46,873 bases of DNA from a virus. The stretch spans positions 1 to 46,873 of the IMG/VR virus record IMGVR_UViG_3300050821_001596; one strand, written 5' to 3'. Every line of letters starts with the position of its first letter. Within the stretch, counting starts at the first letter, position 1. The position numbers and the translations under genes were made by a program. Of the stretch, positions 24,848 through 33,651 are shown piece after piece. The notes under the pieces were generated by a model. It saw nothing but the letters and a program-made list of their open reading frames with translations, did not search any database and had not been told where the DNA came from.

Positions 24848-25513
24848 TTATTTGAAGACGGTGGTGGAAATCAGCGACAGAAGCGACGCCCCTACTGCTT
24901 GGAAGGCGATCATTTCGCACATCACCTTGATCGTCAGTGAGTCAGCAGCCGCGTTGAAGGTGACCGTGAGAGCGGCGGAAGGGTGATACCACTGAATTTC
25001 CTTGCCGTCGATCTTGTTCTGGTACACGATCACGATGGCCGCGTTGACCACATCTTCCTGACCGATTTGGAAGTTGACAGACGAGCCAGCGGTGATAACC
25101 GAAGCCGCGAACCCAAGCTGCGCCAGCAAGTAGTCGTCAAGCTGATCCAACTCGAACTCAAGGTTTGCGTCGCGGCTTTCAACGTAGATCAACTGAGTGA
25201 TCTTGTCGATACCAGTCTGCACCTTTTTCTGAGTCTTGTTGTACGTCAGTTTGCCGGGTGTGTTCATGATCCCGAGATCGACGTATGTACCCATGCTCAC
25301 GCCAGCGCCCACGGGAGCCGTAATGGTCTGCCCGTTGGACTTCTGGGTGTACGCAGCGTACAGGTTTACCGGAGTGGCGGTCGTGGAGTCGGGTGCGGAC
25401 TTGAGATACACGCGGCCTGCCGGAATGAATTTGATAGACTGAACCCCTGTGACAGCGCCAGTCGGATTACCGAGGGGCGTCTGCTGGGTGTTCTTGTTAA
25501 CGATGACTGCCAT
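24848..25513 (-). CDS. Major tail (tube) protein
   Basis: 221 residues, beta-rich, with YLKSAPDSTT early, a central VQTGIDKITQLIYVESRDANLEFELDQLDDYLLA and an ending beta domain, like tail-tube proteins of siphoviruses. Position before the chaperones supports this. Its leader closely matches that of the capsid gene, in keeping with high expression. A terminator-like hairpin follows. Confidence 0.78.
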   Translation of the reverse strand: MAVIVNKNTQQTPLGNPTGAVTGVQSIKFIPAGRVYLKSAPDSTTATPVNLYAAYTQKSNGQTITAPVGAGVSMGTYVDLGIMNTPGKLTYNKTQKKVQTGIDKITQLIYVESRDANLEFELDQLDDYLLAQLGFAASVITAGSSVNFQIGQEDVVNAAIVIVYQNKIDGKEIQWYHPSAALTVTFNAAADSLTIKVMCEMIAFQAVGASLLSLISTTVFK

Positions 25514-25526
25514 GTTAAAACTCCCT

Positions 25527-25538
25527 TATGATTGCGTT
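25527..25538 (-). promoter_or_regulatory. Leader element shared with the capsid gene (tail-tube copy)
   Basis: On the minus strand AACGCAATCATA is followed closely by AGGGAG, TTTTAAC and ATG. The same 12 bases in the same place occur before the capsid gene (30894-30905). Likely a translation or stability element for highly made proteins. Confidence 0.55.
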
Positions 25539-25965
25539 AAGAAAAATGGACGGACAGGTGAAGCAGCGCGGACAGGTGGAAGAAGTTCTCCGAATGTACG
25601 GGCTTGAACCTTAATGACAACATCCAGAACAGCCGTTCGTTGCTGATCTGGACTGGCGCTGATGGGATTGTGTAATCCATCAACGGCGCAAAAGCTGCTG
25701 TAAAAAGCAGGTGACTGATTTGCTCCGCTTGGTCTCCTGCAATGAGTTCGCTGTCGTTAACCACATCGACTGTGACCAGCAGGGCGGATAGATCACTCGG
25801 ACCACTGAAATCCATGTTGTGGAACGTGATGTTCACTGCGTTCAGCATGATCTCGTTTAGTTTCGGGTTCTGCTTGTCAACCCGAAGATTGTTGTAGGTG
25901 AGCAAGGGCAGGTTGTCTGCAAGGTAGTGCAGAAACGTGTCTTTTGCCGCGCGCATGTTTGCCAT
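25537..25965 (-). CDS. Probable tail terminator protein
   Basis: 142 residues. AAKDTFLHYLADNLPLL at the start and FHNMDFSGPSDLSALLVTVDVV in the middle suit the small alpha/beta tail-terminator fold that caps the tail tube. Order (before the tail-tube gene) agrees. No diagnostic motif, so the assignment rests mainly on position and size. GGAAGG before ATG. Confidence 0.55.
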   Translation of the reverse strand: MANMRAAKDTFLHYLADNLPLLTYNNLRVDKQNPKLNEIMLNAVNITFHNMDFSGPSDLSALLVTVDVVNDSELIAGDQAEQISHLLFTAAFAPLMDYTIPSAPVQISNERLFWMLSLRFKPVHSENFFHLSALLHLSVHFS

Positions 25966-26014
25966 TAGTTGATTTCCTTCCTGCGCCAGTCGTTCGCGTA
26001 ATGTGCTCCGGCTG

Positions 26015-28162
26015 TTACGGAAATGCTATGACAGCCGCAGACTGAAAGTCGGCTCCGTTCACATCGGCGTTCGTCTGCTGCATGGTCACAACTATGTCCA
26101 CCGCGTTAGTAAAGTCTGCGGCTGATGTTACGTTTATCCCTGACCCACTTACCCCGTTCGCCTGCTGGATCATGATTGAGCTGATCTGCGAGTTCAAGAC
26201 ACCACGGTTTGCAATAGTTCCACGAAAGCTGTTGGAAACGTTACTCACCGCCGAGGAAATAGATGCTAGGATTGTTCCGGTTAGTCCACTTCCAGAGGCC
26301 CCTATCCGTATCCTGTAAGTGTTGCTTCCAGTAACGGCCACGTTTCTGGTTGCGACGGCTATTTCTAGCACTCCATTGGCAGTCATGAATCCGGCTGGAA
26401 TTGTGGCTGTAAACACTACAGCTTCGGCCTGCGTGCTCTGTAATACATTGACCGCGCTCCGCGCAATCATCAGTCCATAAGCCCCAGCGGTTGACTTTCC
26501 CGTTCCTCCGTTAGCAACGCTAATAGGAAGATCAGACAGATCAGATTGAACGGGTTGCGCTGCAACTGGTGCCCCGTCTGTTCCAATCGAGGTTAGGTAC
26601 TTCTTTGCAACCGCCGCGAAAGACTTGACTCCACCCAACACAGATGAAGAGGGAACCGGAAGCTGAGAACCGACGACGGCCCCGCTGATGTCACCGAAGG
26701 CAGGTTGAGATTGAGTCGGGGTTCCATCCGTCCCAATTGATCGAATCCACTGTGAGGCGACAGCAACGAGGGACTTCACTCCTCCAAGCGTCGTTGAGCT
26801 TGGGGTCGGAAGCTGTGACGCCGTGAGCTTCGAGCTTCCGTCAAGTCCGGCGTAACCGTTAACAGTATTCTTGTTAGTTTGCAACTCTAAGGCTTGATCC
26901 GAAAACAAGAATTGATTCGTCACGCCTCCGAGATTAGAAACAACAACGCTCGCCGAGGGATCAACACAGAACACCTTGTTAGCTCTTGCTGGGGCTGTGA
27001 AGATGCACGCTGTGTTTACAACTTCAAACCGAGTGCACGTCATCAGATTCGCCGTGTTGTTAATGCGAATCCCTACGTCGTACGCCTCAATGTCGCATCC
27101 CTCCACGTTGTTTGCGTTACCGTTGTCTATGTCAATGGCGATAGAGCCAATCCATGATCCGGTGTTACTGAATCCGGTGATTGCGCCGCCTACAAACTGG
27201 TTAGAGTTAGAGGAGCCTGTACACTTTATTCCGTAATAACAGACATTGATGTTGCAGTGTTCGACCCGCATGTAAGCGGAGAAGTTCCCAGTCCCATCGG
27301 ACAAGATTCCATATTGTTTGTTTGCGAGGTTAGCTGCGAGTTCACAATCTTGGATTCTCAGGAAAAGAGTATTCATCGCGTGAATACATCCGGCTCCGTC
27401 AGAGGTACTCTGACATGCGATGAACAGTCCTCTCAATGTGATCTGATTGGTCAGCGTTCCAGCAGAGGAACCAATCACAATCACGAAGTCGGAGCCGTTG
27501 TATTGAATCTTCGCTCCGGCTTGGTTTTCACAGATGATCGAAACACGAACAGCACCAGCGGGGATAATGATTCTCTTCGATCCCAGATTCCAAGTCCCAC
27601 CCTGAACGAAGCGAAGCACATGACCTGTGTTCAAGGTGATGTCAGAGGCCGGAGCGGAGGTTCCAGCGGCCTGACTAATCCATATCTCACCATACGAAGA
27701 GCCGAGCGCCGCATCAGCCGCGTTGACCTTGGCTCCCCAATCGGAACCCGGTTGCTGATCCGCGATGATGACATTATTAAACTGCTGAGAGGTGAACGTC
27801 CCGGTGTGCGCCGTATTAGCAATCGGCGCTAGCAACGCTTCAGTCGCTTCGGCGCGAGTGGTCTCAGTCGTGATGTTAGTTTGCAGCGTGTTGTCTGCTG
27901 TTGCGCGGGCGGTAGCTTCAGATGCCACGGATGCGGTAAGCGCAGCGAGGTCTGAAGTCAGGTTGGTAATATCCCCTTCGCCAAGGACTACGGTACCCAC
28001 TCTACCTGCGACAGAGGATACCGCTCCGGTGTTGACCTTAGTCAGGCTGGCACCGTAAAACAATTCGTTGGTATCGGTCGTGTAGTACCACGTGCCGTCA
28101 ACGCCTACTCTGGGTAGGTTAGCTCTGAGTCCGCGACTCCATAGAATAGGCGTGTTACTCAT
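26015..28162 (-). CDS. Large tail fibre / tailspike-like protein with beta-helix
   Basis: 715 residues. N terminus GTWYYTTDTNELFYGAS is the same attachment motif as in the 13517 fibre. Then come a coiled coil (~60-115) and a right-handed beta-helix (~150-420) with repeated IHAMNTLFLRIQDCELA and MRVEHCNINVCYYGI turns as in pectate-lyase-like spikes. Two near-identical ~48-residue units (~447 and ~497) with LGGVKS and SIGTDGXP follow, then a C-terminal beta domain. It would recognise or cleave a surface glycan. It lies between connector and tail-terminator genes, an unusual site. Confidence 0.75.
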   Translation of the reverse strand: MSNTPILWSRGLRANLPRVGVDGTWYYTTDTNELFYGASLTKVNTGAVSSVAGRVGTVVLGEGDITNLTSDLAALTASVASEATARATADNTLQTNITTETTRAEATEALLAPIANTAHTGTFTSQQFNNVIIADQQPGSDWGAKVNAADAALGSSYGEIWISQAAGTSAPASDITLNTGHVLRFVQGGTWNLGSKRIIIPAGAVRVSIICENQAGAKIQYNGSDFVIVIGSSAGTLTNQITLRGLFIACQSTSDGAGCIHAMNTLFLRIQDCELAANLANKQYGILSDGTGNFSAYMRVEHCNINVCYYGIKCTGSSNSNQFVGGAITGFSNTGSWIGSIAIDIDNGNANNVEGCDIEAYDVGIRINNTANLMTCTRFEVVNTACIFTAPARANKVFCVDPSASVVVSNLGGVTNQFLFSDQALELQTNKNTVNGYAGLDGSSKLTASQLPTPSSTTLGGVKSLVAVASQWIRSIGTDGTPTQSQPAFGDISGAVVGSQLPVPSSSVLGGVKSFAAVAKKYLTSIGTDGAPVAAQPVQSDLSDLPISVANGGTGKSTAGAYGLMIARSAVNVLQSTQAEAVVFTATIPAGFMTANGVLEIAVATRNVAVTGSNTYRIRIGASGSGLTGTILASISSAVSNVSNSFRGTIANRGVLNSQISSIMIQQANGVSGSGINVTSAADFTNAVDIVVTMQQTNADVNGADFQSAAVIAFP

Positions 28163-28630
28163 TTAGAAGCTCTCCCAAAACTCTGGATTTACTACTGTCT
28201 GCGGAGTACCGTAGTATCCGATTGATCTGGCAAACACGTTGACGACTAAATCCGCACCACCAAAGTCGGCAGTGTCGATGTACAGTATGCGCAGCACTTC
28301 TTCGCCGTTCGCATCCGTGAGCACCAAGCGAACGCGCACATCTTCGAAGTCTGCTTTGCTGACCTGTGTAACGGGGAACGTGAACTTGTAATCATCCGCT
28401 ACCAGTTGCAGCGCGGCGCTGCTTTGGAACATCGCCTGCCGATGGCCAAGCTGCCTATATATGGGCTGCGGAGAGAACAACGTATCGACGTTGGTGATGG
28501 TTCCATCTACCCCGATCAAAGGATCGCCGCCCGTATCGACGGTGATGCGCTTTGACGTGGTACGGGACATCGGTCCCACCTTCTTTATCGCTGCACTGAT
28601 CTTCGTGATGAGTGACTTTGCGCTAGGCAT
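28163..28630 (-). CDS. Head-tail joining (head closure) protein candidate
   Basis: 155 residues: a basic helical start, then a beta-rich body (YKFTFPVTQVSKADFEDVRVRLVL, EEVLRILYIDTADFGG). It follows the connector gene and precedes tail genes, where head-closure proteins lie. AGGA ribosome site. Function is inferred from position. Confidence 0.5.
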   Translation of the reverse strand: MPSAKSLITKISAAIKKVGPMSRTTSKRITVDTGGDPLIGVDGTITNVDTLFSPQPIYRQLGHRQAMFQSSAALQLVADDYKFTFPVTQVSKADFEDVRVRLVLTDANGEEVLRILYIDTADFGGADLVVNVFARSIGYYGTPQTVVNPEFWESF

Positions 28631-28650
28631 TGGTTTTCCTTAGAGTGTCG

Positions 28651-29238
28651 TTATGCCCTCTGCAAGCGCATGACTTGGTTGATGAGGTACGGTTTCGCCA
28701 TGTTATAAGCGACCGGGGAGATCATCGAGCCTTTGGCCCGAGTGTGCTGACTCAGCGACACGCCGCCAACGTTGATGGCGGATCGGTCGATGCCCTGCAA
28801 GCTGTCGGCGAGGGTAGATTGGTCAAACGCAAACTCGTAGGCTGCCTGTTCGCACTGCGCCGCCATAATCTCGGGCGGGATGTACAGGGTTCCGTCTTGA
28901 TAGACATCAAGTGTGCGTGGGAACTGAAGATGTTGGTAGTAGTTGTATTTCTGCGGACGACCATAGTTGGTCTTCACCGAGCGGATCGTCTGGCTGCGGG
29001 AGTCGTACACGAGATGGTAGTCGGACAAAGGATCGACTGGCTCTGTGAAGTGAAGCGTCTCAAGAGTGCGGCACGCTTTCACGAGCAGCAGCGACGGGTC
29101 AACAATCGCCAGCATCAATGCGGCGGTAACGGCGTCATAGTGCTGCGTCCAGTAGTTTGTAAAGTCGGTAACAGCGCAATAGCTGTTCGCTCGCTCGTCC
29201 GCGATGGTGCTGTTAATAACGAAAAACGGGGTGGGCAT
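28651..29238 (-). CDS. Head-tail connector (adaptor, gp6-like) protein
   Basis: 195 residues. NSTIADERANSYCAVTDFTNYW at the N terminus and helices with KACRTLETLHFTEPVDPL, then CEQAAYEFAF, are typical of gp6/DnaT-like adaptor proteins that bind the portal. Directly downstream of the capsid region as expected. GGAGGT ribosome site. Confidence 0.65.
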   Translation of the reverse strand: MPTPFFVINSTIADERANSYCAVTDFTNYWTQHYDAVTAALMLAIVDPSLLLVKACRTLETLHFTEPVDPLSDYHLVYDSRSQTIRSVKTNYGRPQKYNYYQHLQFPRTLDVYQDGTLYIPPEIMAAQCEQAAYEFAFDQSTLADSLQGIDRSAINVGGVSLSQHTRAKGSMISPVAYNMAKPYLINQVMRLQRA

Positions 29239-29276
29239 TTGGTCTCTACCTCCAAGGGCAGGTTCGTACTTTGGAA

Positions 29277-29417
29277 CTAATTTCGTTTGGCTTTTGCCGC
29301 TTTGTTCATTAGTCGGCCAATGGCCCCGCTGCTAGGGTTTACGTTGGGAGGCCCAGCGTAAGACTTGGCGCACTTGATGCAATCTGGCTTACCACACTTA
29401 CAAGCTGTGTCTGACAT
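29277..29417 (-). CDS. Small cysteine-motif protein
   Basis: 46 residues: ACKCGKPDCIKCAKSY holds four Cys spaced C-C-4-C-2-C, likely one zinc knuckle, then a basic helix (RLMNKAAKAKRN). ATG 29417 follows AAGGAAACACA. Its first 79 bases overlap the 3' end of the HNH gene in a different frame. Confidence 0.5.
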   Translation of the reverse strand: MSDTACKCGKPDCIKCAKSYAGPPNVNPSSGAIGRLMNKAAKAKRN

Positions 29418-29827
29418 TGTGTTTCCTTAGCGTGCCGGGTGCGATGACAGTTGGAGCACAACATCACACACTTCACAAGCTCCGGCAAAATCTTTTCCCA
29501 CTGCAATGTGTCAAGCAGGTTTGACGGGTTGAAGTCCTTCTGCTCGGGATCGAGATGATGGAAGTCGTAAACGGCAAGGATGTCAGTAACGAAACCGCAG
29601 TCGTGACATGCTCCACCGAAGAACTCAACGCATTTGCGTTTCAGTTCGGATCGGCGCTCAATCGTTCTGGCGTTGCGCTTGTCCAGACATGAAGGGCACC
29701 GATATGCGGACCCATTCAACGGGTCGCCACAGTCCATGCAAAGATAACCAGACTTGCGTGCCGCCCTCTTGGCAGCCGTACGCACGCGCTGCACTTCTTT
29801 GTAATTCGTACTTCTGCTACGGGCCAT
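29339..29827 (-). CDS. HNH endonuclease with zinc ribbon
   Basis: 162 residues. An N-terminal zinc ribbon (CMDCGDPL, then CPSC) is followed by CHDCGF, FHHLDPEQKDFNPS and VMLCSNCHRTRH, an HNH core with paired metal knuckles. A mobile endonuclease between capsid and connector genes. Start ATG 29827 has a weak ribosome site, and TTG 29854 is an alternative. The C-terminal ~25 residues overlap the small Cys gene and look less family-like. Confidence 0.75.
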   Translation of the reverse strand: MARSRSTNYKEVQRVRTAAKRAARKSGYLCMDCGDPLNGSAYRCPSCLDKRNARTIERRSELKRKCVEFFGGACHDCGFVTDILAVYDFHHLDPEQKDFNPSNLLDTLQWEKILPELVKCVMLCSNCHRTRHAKETQCQTQLVSVVSQIASSAPSLTLGLPT

Positions 29828-29841
29828 AAGATCAACGACGA

Positions 29842-29867
29842 AAGGGCCGGACAAAACTCCGGCCCTT
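29842..29867 (-). terminator. Hairpin after the capsid gene
   Basis: A perfect 10-bp stem with a six-base loop (29842-29851 with 29858-29867) lies 35 bases past the capsid stop, followed by TTTCGTCGTT leftward. Probable partial terminator. Confidence 0.7.
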
Positions 29868-29901
29868 CTGAGGTTTTCTGCTGACTAACAGAAAGCAGAG
29901 A

Positions 29902-30879
29902 CTAGTTCGTGGTGACCCTGATCCCCGGCATTTCTTTGTTATCAGCCACGGATTTGATCCATGTGGCAGCGGTCAACAGAGTCGCATCCAGAGGGTTGAA
30001 GCCCTGTGTGGTGTCGTAAGCGCAACCCTTGACGCGCAGGTTGAACGCATACTCACCCTGAATACGGTCCACCAAGTTCTCCAACCCGGTGACAGGCTGT
30101 GAGATGATGTCCCGCTCTTCGGACTCCGCAACTTCCACACCGTTCTCGACGAGGCCGAGAACATCGTATGTGGTTGCGTTGGAACCTGTGGTGAACAAGT
30201 TCGGGCTGTCCAGAACCACGACAGGCTTGCCGAAGGTTGCGATGGTGCCCGCGTACACGGTAGCGCCAGCGACTTCGAACAACTTGTCAGCGATCTGCTG
30301 CTTCATCAGATCGAAGTAGTTCTTGGAGTGCATGACCCAACAAACGATCCGGGCCGCGCGATCTCCGAACTTCGACATGCCGCCGACCATTGCGGTGTGG
30401 TTCAAGGTCTTCAGGGTGTCAGCCGTTGCGTCGTACTGCAATGCTGCCTGATTGCTGATCGCAGCGCGCACTGCACCAACCGCGAGGTTGATGTAGTCGA
30501 TTGCGATTGCCGGACCGCTCTGCTGGCCCAGCATGAAGCTGAACTCTTCAGGCGATACGCCGATTTTGCGGAAGGCATCCCGAGACTGTGTGACCGGGCC
30601 GAGTCTGCGGTTGACCTTCACGCCGATCAGTTCGCCAGCCGACAGCTTGTTGTCGGTCACGCCAGTGGTGGCAGTGATGTCCCGGCGAGAGATCAGGGAC
30701 GCAGTGGACTTCAAGAACGACTCGCGTTCGTAGTCGCCCAGAATGCTGCGGGTGACGAGACGGACGGCGTTCTGTGAAGCCGCGTTGAACGCTTCGGTGT
30801 TCTGCTGCAAGGTCTCGACGACCCCGCCCCAGAACTGAGCGTTGTAGATTACGAAATCGGACTGTGTGCCGATACTCAT
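29902..30879 (-). CDS. Major capsid protein
   Basis: 325 residues. Strings such as NAVRLVTRSILGDYERESFLK, SFMLGQQSGPAIAIDYINLAVGAV and ARIVCWVMHSKNYFDLM are typical of the phage capsid family around Gp13-type major capsid proteins (HK97 fold). It lies after the scaffold gene as usual. It has the strongest-looking leader in the block (AGGAG, with a motif shared with the tail-tube gene) and is followed by a terminator hairpin. Confidence 0.8.
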   Translation of the reverse strand: MSIGTQSDFVIYNAQFWGGVVETLQQNTEAFNAASQNAVRLVTRSILGDYERESFLKSTASLISRRDITATTGVTDNKLSAGELIGVKVNRRLGPVTQSRDAFRKIGVSPEEFSFMLGQQSGPAIAIDYINLAVGAVRAAISNQAALQYDATADTLKTLNHTAMVGGMSKFGDRAARIVCWVMHSKNYFDLMKQQIADKLFEVAGATVYAGTIATFGKPVVVLDSPNLFTTGSNATTYDVLGLVENGVEVAESEERDIISQPVTGLENLVDRIQGEYAFNLRVKGCAYDTTQGFNPLDATLLTAATWIKSVADNKEMPGIRVTTN

Positions 30880-30893
30880 GGTTAAAGCTCCTA

Positions 30894-30905
30894 TATGATT
30901 GCGTT
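30894..30905 (-). promoter_or_regulatory. Leader element shared with the tail-tube gene (capsid copy)
   Basis: AACGCAATCATA on the minus strand precedes TAGGAGCTTTAACCATG of the capsid gene. Only small differences separate this leader from that at 25527-25538 over some 28 bases. Confidence 0.55.
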
Positions 30906-31006
30906 GATATTTGTGCGCTTCTGTTGGCTTCCCGGCAGAAGCACACTAAAATACCGGACTTGAATCGGCGGTCTTACTCGGGCCAACGCTGACTCAAGGA
31001 TTCTTG

Positions 31007-31759
31007 CTACTTCGTGGGTAACTTTTCCCACGCGGCGTAGCCAAACTTGGTGATGTACTCGACCTTTTCCTTCGTGGTTTTCACGTCGGCCTTGGTCTTG
31101 ACGGTTCCGAGGTTGGTTTGGAAACTTCCGGCGCGACCGCTCTCAGCGGACCCGCTGCCACTCTTCACCGCGCCCTTCACAAGGTAAGGACGGGCAGCAG
31201 CAAACTGCGAGAAGTACTCGGTCAGGGTCATCGGAGTCATGCCGCTGTTCAGCTTGATGTTTCCGTTTTCCTTCACGACCCACTGGTTCGTGTCGCCATC
31301 AAACTCGATGTCGTCCTCAACCAGCTTCTTCACAGTCTTCAACTCGTAGAACTCCACTCCGTTGGGGAGTGTTCCTGCGGCCTCGTTGATCGCCTGATCC
31401 TTCAGAATCTTTTTGTTCTCGGCGATGACCTTGGCTTTGTCCGCTCTCTCTGCATCGAGCAGGCTTTGCACGCCCTTCGTTACGGCCTTCTCTTGGTCCA
31501 GAAATGCTTTCATCTGGCGGGCGTTTTCTTCTTCCGTCGCGGACTTCGCGGGCGGCGCGGGCGGCTCCGGCGTTTGCTTGGCTTTCAGAAGTTCAATAGA
31601 ATCGGACAAGCCTTTGATTTCTTGTTCGTGCTTCGACTGGATTTTTCCGAACCGCTGGTTGAACAAGTTGTTGATGTGCTCTTGCTGTTCCGCCGTGAAC
31701 TCAACCTTCGGGGGTGTGGGAGGAACAACGATCTCGTTACCGTCTTTATCTACTGCCAT
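31007..31759 (-). CDS. Capsid scaffold protein
   Basis: 250 residues, highly charged, helical, with Pro-rich linker (TPEPPAPPAK) and coiled coil (FNQRFGKIQSKHEQEIKGLS, then DQEKAVTKGVQSLLDAERAD). This composition and its position just upstream of the capsid gene are typical of internal scaffolds. No protease motif seen. AAGGAC before ATG. Confidence 0.75.
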   Translation of the reverse strand: MAVDKDGNEIVVPPTPPKVEFTAEQQEHINNLFNQRFGKIQSKHEQEIKGLSDSIELLKAKQTPEPPAPPAKSATEEENARQMKAFLDQEKAVTKGVQSLLDAERADKAKVIAENKKILKDQAINEAAGTLPNGVEFYELKTVKKLVEDDIEFDGDTNQWVVKENGNIKLNSGMTPMTLTEYFSQFAAARPYLVKGAVKSGSGSAESGRAGSFQTNLGTVKTKADVKTTKEKVEYITKFGYAAWEKLPTK

Positions 31760-31811
31760 AAAAGTGTCCTTTCAGCTTTGTTTCAAGACGCGCTTAAACG
31801 TCAACAGCTAA

Positions 31812-31832
31812 GGGCGACCGTGTGGGTCGCCC
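31812..31832 (-). terminator. Hairpin between portal and scaffold genes
   Basis: An 8-bp stem (31812-31819 with 31825-31832) and 5-base loop. The following T content leftward is low, so processing or weak termination. Confidence 0.4.
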
Positions 31833-31883
31833 CTGCTTGAGTGCCCATTTCCTCGGGTCCAAGGGAAAGCCCTTTCGGGCGTA

Positions 31884-33632
31884 TTACTTCTTGCCGTTCT
31901 TCGCCGATTCCTTGGCGACTTCGGCTGAGCCGGACGTGGCGCGCTGCGGTGTTGAAGCCGCCGTCGCTGTGTCCTTGCCCTTGATAGGTGCTCCCGTTGC
32001 GGCTGCTGCGCCTTCCTTTACGGCAGGCTCGTCCATTAACAGCGCCGTCTCTGGGGCCATAGCTGCGCGACCCAAGAAGGCGAGCTTCATTGTGTCGAAC
32101 CATTCATCCCAGTCGATTGCTTCGATCTCTTCGTAGACCTTCTTGCGTTGGGCAGGGGTGAGCTTGCCGTCGAACTCGTCGATCATTCGTTTCATCTGCA
32201 TCTCTGCAAATGTCTTCGAGTTGATCTGCAAGTCTTTGAAGAGGGTTGATAGCTGGCTCAGGGCATCGGTCAAGTTCGTGATCTGGTAGTGATCCTTGTA
32301 CTTGATCGAGCCGTCCCATTTCTTGCCCATGTATTCGAAGGTCAGTTCCATCAGCTTCATCTCGGTTTGTTCGAGAGACTCAGCGCGCGTTGCGATCTTC
32401 GGTACCGTGGTCTGGAAGGATTGCGATTTTGCGAAGCCGCTGGACTTGCTACCGTTGAACAAATCGTTCTGGGTGTCCTGCGCGGCGATCTTGTACATCG
32501 ACATGATGTTCTCGGCACGTTCTTTTTGTAAGAACGCTGCGGGAGCAACAGGCGGTGTGATGTACTTCGGTTCCTTCGTGCCTTGTGCATACTTCAGCAT
32601 GTTGGCTGTGCTGATCTCGCCTTGCATCTGCTCGATCTCAGCAACGTTTGGATCGGACTCCATCGCCAGAATGTTGAAGCACTGTCGATAGAGGAACTCT
32701 TGCAGCAACGACGTGAGGTTCATAACCTCGCGGTTTACGAACGCCAGATCGTTGAGGAATGACAGCCCCATGAACTTGTGCGTCTTGCTGCGCTTGTAGC
32801 GAGTGACGTTGAACGGGATTTTCTTCATCTCGTTCGGCACTGCGGCCAGTTGTGGCAGCAGCACGGGTTCGTCGGGGTTGGTGATGTCTACTTCAGAAAC
32901 TTTTATTTCCGCCTGCGACCACTCGGTGTATCGCTCGACGTTCTGCTTGACCATGCCTGCGCCGATGCGGCATTGAACTTCAACGCGCTTCAGATAGGTG
33001 AATTGGTCGAATGAATCTGTCGCCCAGTCCAAAACTTCTGTGGGGCGAACGCTGACCCAGTAAGGACGAATGCCTTGCTCATCCTGCTGTGCCTGCGTTA
33101 GGTTCTCCGCGCCTGCTGCTTTAGGTGGTGCGTCCACCAACACATATGCCATGCCGAAAATCTGCATGTCGTCGCTCACCTGCATCATGAACGTGGTGAC
33201 ATCCTCACCCTTCTTGTTCACGTCGGTGATGAACTTGTCGTACAGTTCGCGGTTCGTCGCGCCGTCGCGCTGGATCGTCTCGGTGAAGATGAACGTCGTG
33301 AAGAAGTCCACCAACGGGTAGCAGTAATTGTGGTAGTACAAACGCTTCGAGCGTTCGTTGAAATCGTCCGGGTGCTCACGCGGATGGCGGAAGATGTTGC
33401 TCGCTGATGCGAACGACTTGCCGCCTTCATACGCCGCAAGGAAAAAGTTCCACAACGGTGCGTAGGCTTGGTACAGGGCGCTCTGCGACCGGAGTCGCTC
33501 GATCTCGCGCTTATCCTTGTCTTTCTTGCCGTCGTCAGCCACACCGACGTTGGGTGTCTTTACGTTGGTGACGCTGGTCGGATAGGACTGCTCTGCTCCG
33601 GTGTTCACTGACCCCATTGGAATGTCGGGCAT
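31884..33632 (-). CDS. Portal protein
   Basis: 582 residues. LYHNYCYPLVDFFTTFIF-type N-terminal region, AYVLVDAPP, DWATDSFDQFTYLKRVEVQ, a central MNLTSLLQEFLYRQCFNILA and late helices with AQRKKVYEEIEAIDWDEW are typical of large siphovirus portals. It forms the ring through which DNA enters the head. It lies between terminase and scaffold with two extra genes in front. ATG 33632 (second of two close ATGs) suits GAGGAGG. The Ala/Lys-rich end is disordered. Confidence 0.8.
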   Translation of the reverse strand: MPDIPMGSVNTGAEQSYPTSVTNVKTPNVGVADDGKKDKDKREIERLRSQSALYQAYAPLWNFFLAAYEGGKSFASASNIFRHPREHPDDFNERSKRLYYHNYCYPLVDFFTTFIFTETIQRDGATNRELYDKFITDVNKKGEDVTTFMMQVSDDMQIFGMAYVLVDAPPKAAGAENLTQAQQDEQGIRPYWVSVRPTEVLDWATDSFDQFTYLKRVEVQCRIGAGMVKQNVERYTEWSQAEIKVSEVDITNPDEPVLLPQLAAVPNEMKKIPFNVTRYKRSKTHKFMGLSFLNDLAFVNREVMNLTSLLQEFLYRQCFNILAMESDPNVAEIEQMQGEISTANMLKYAQGTKEPKYITPPVAPAAFLQKERAENIMSMYKIAAQDTQNDLFNGSKSSGFAKSQSFQTTVPKIATRAESLEQTEMKLMELTFEYMGKKWDGSIKYKDHYQITNLTDALSQLSTLFKDLQINSKTFAEMQMKRMIDEFDGKLTPAQRKKVYEEIEAIDWDEWFDTMKLAFLGRAAMAPETALLMDEPAVKEGAAAATGAPIKGKDTATAASTPQRATSGSAEVAKESAKNGKK

Positions 33633-33651
33633 TCATGGGGCCTCCTCTGCC

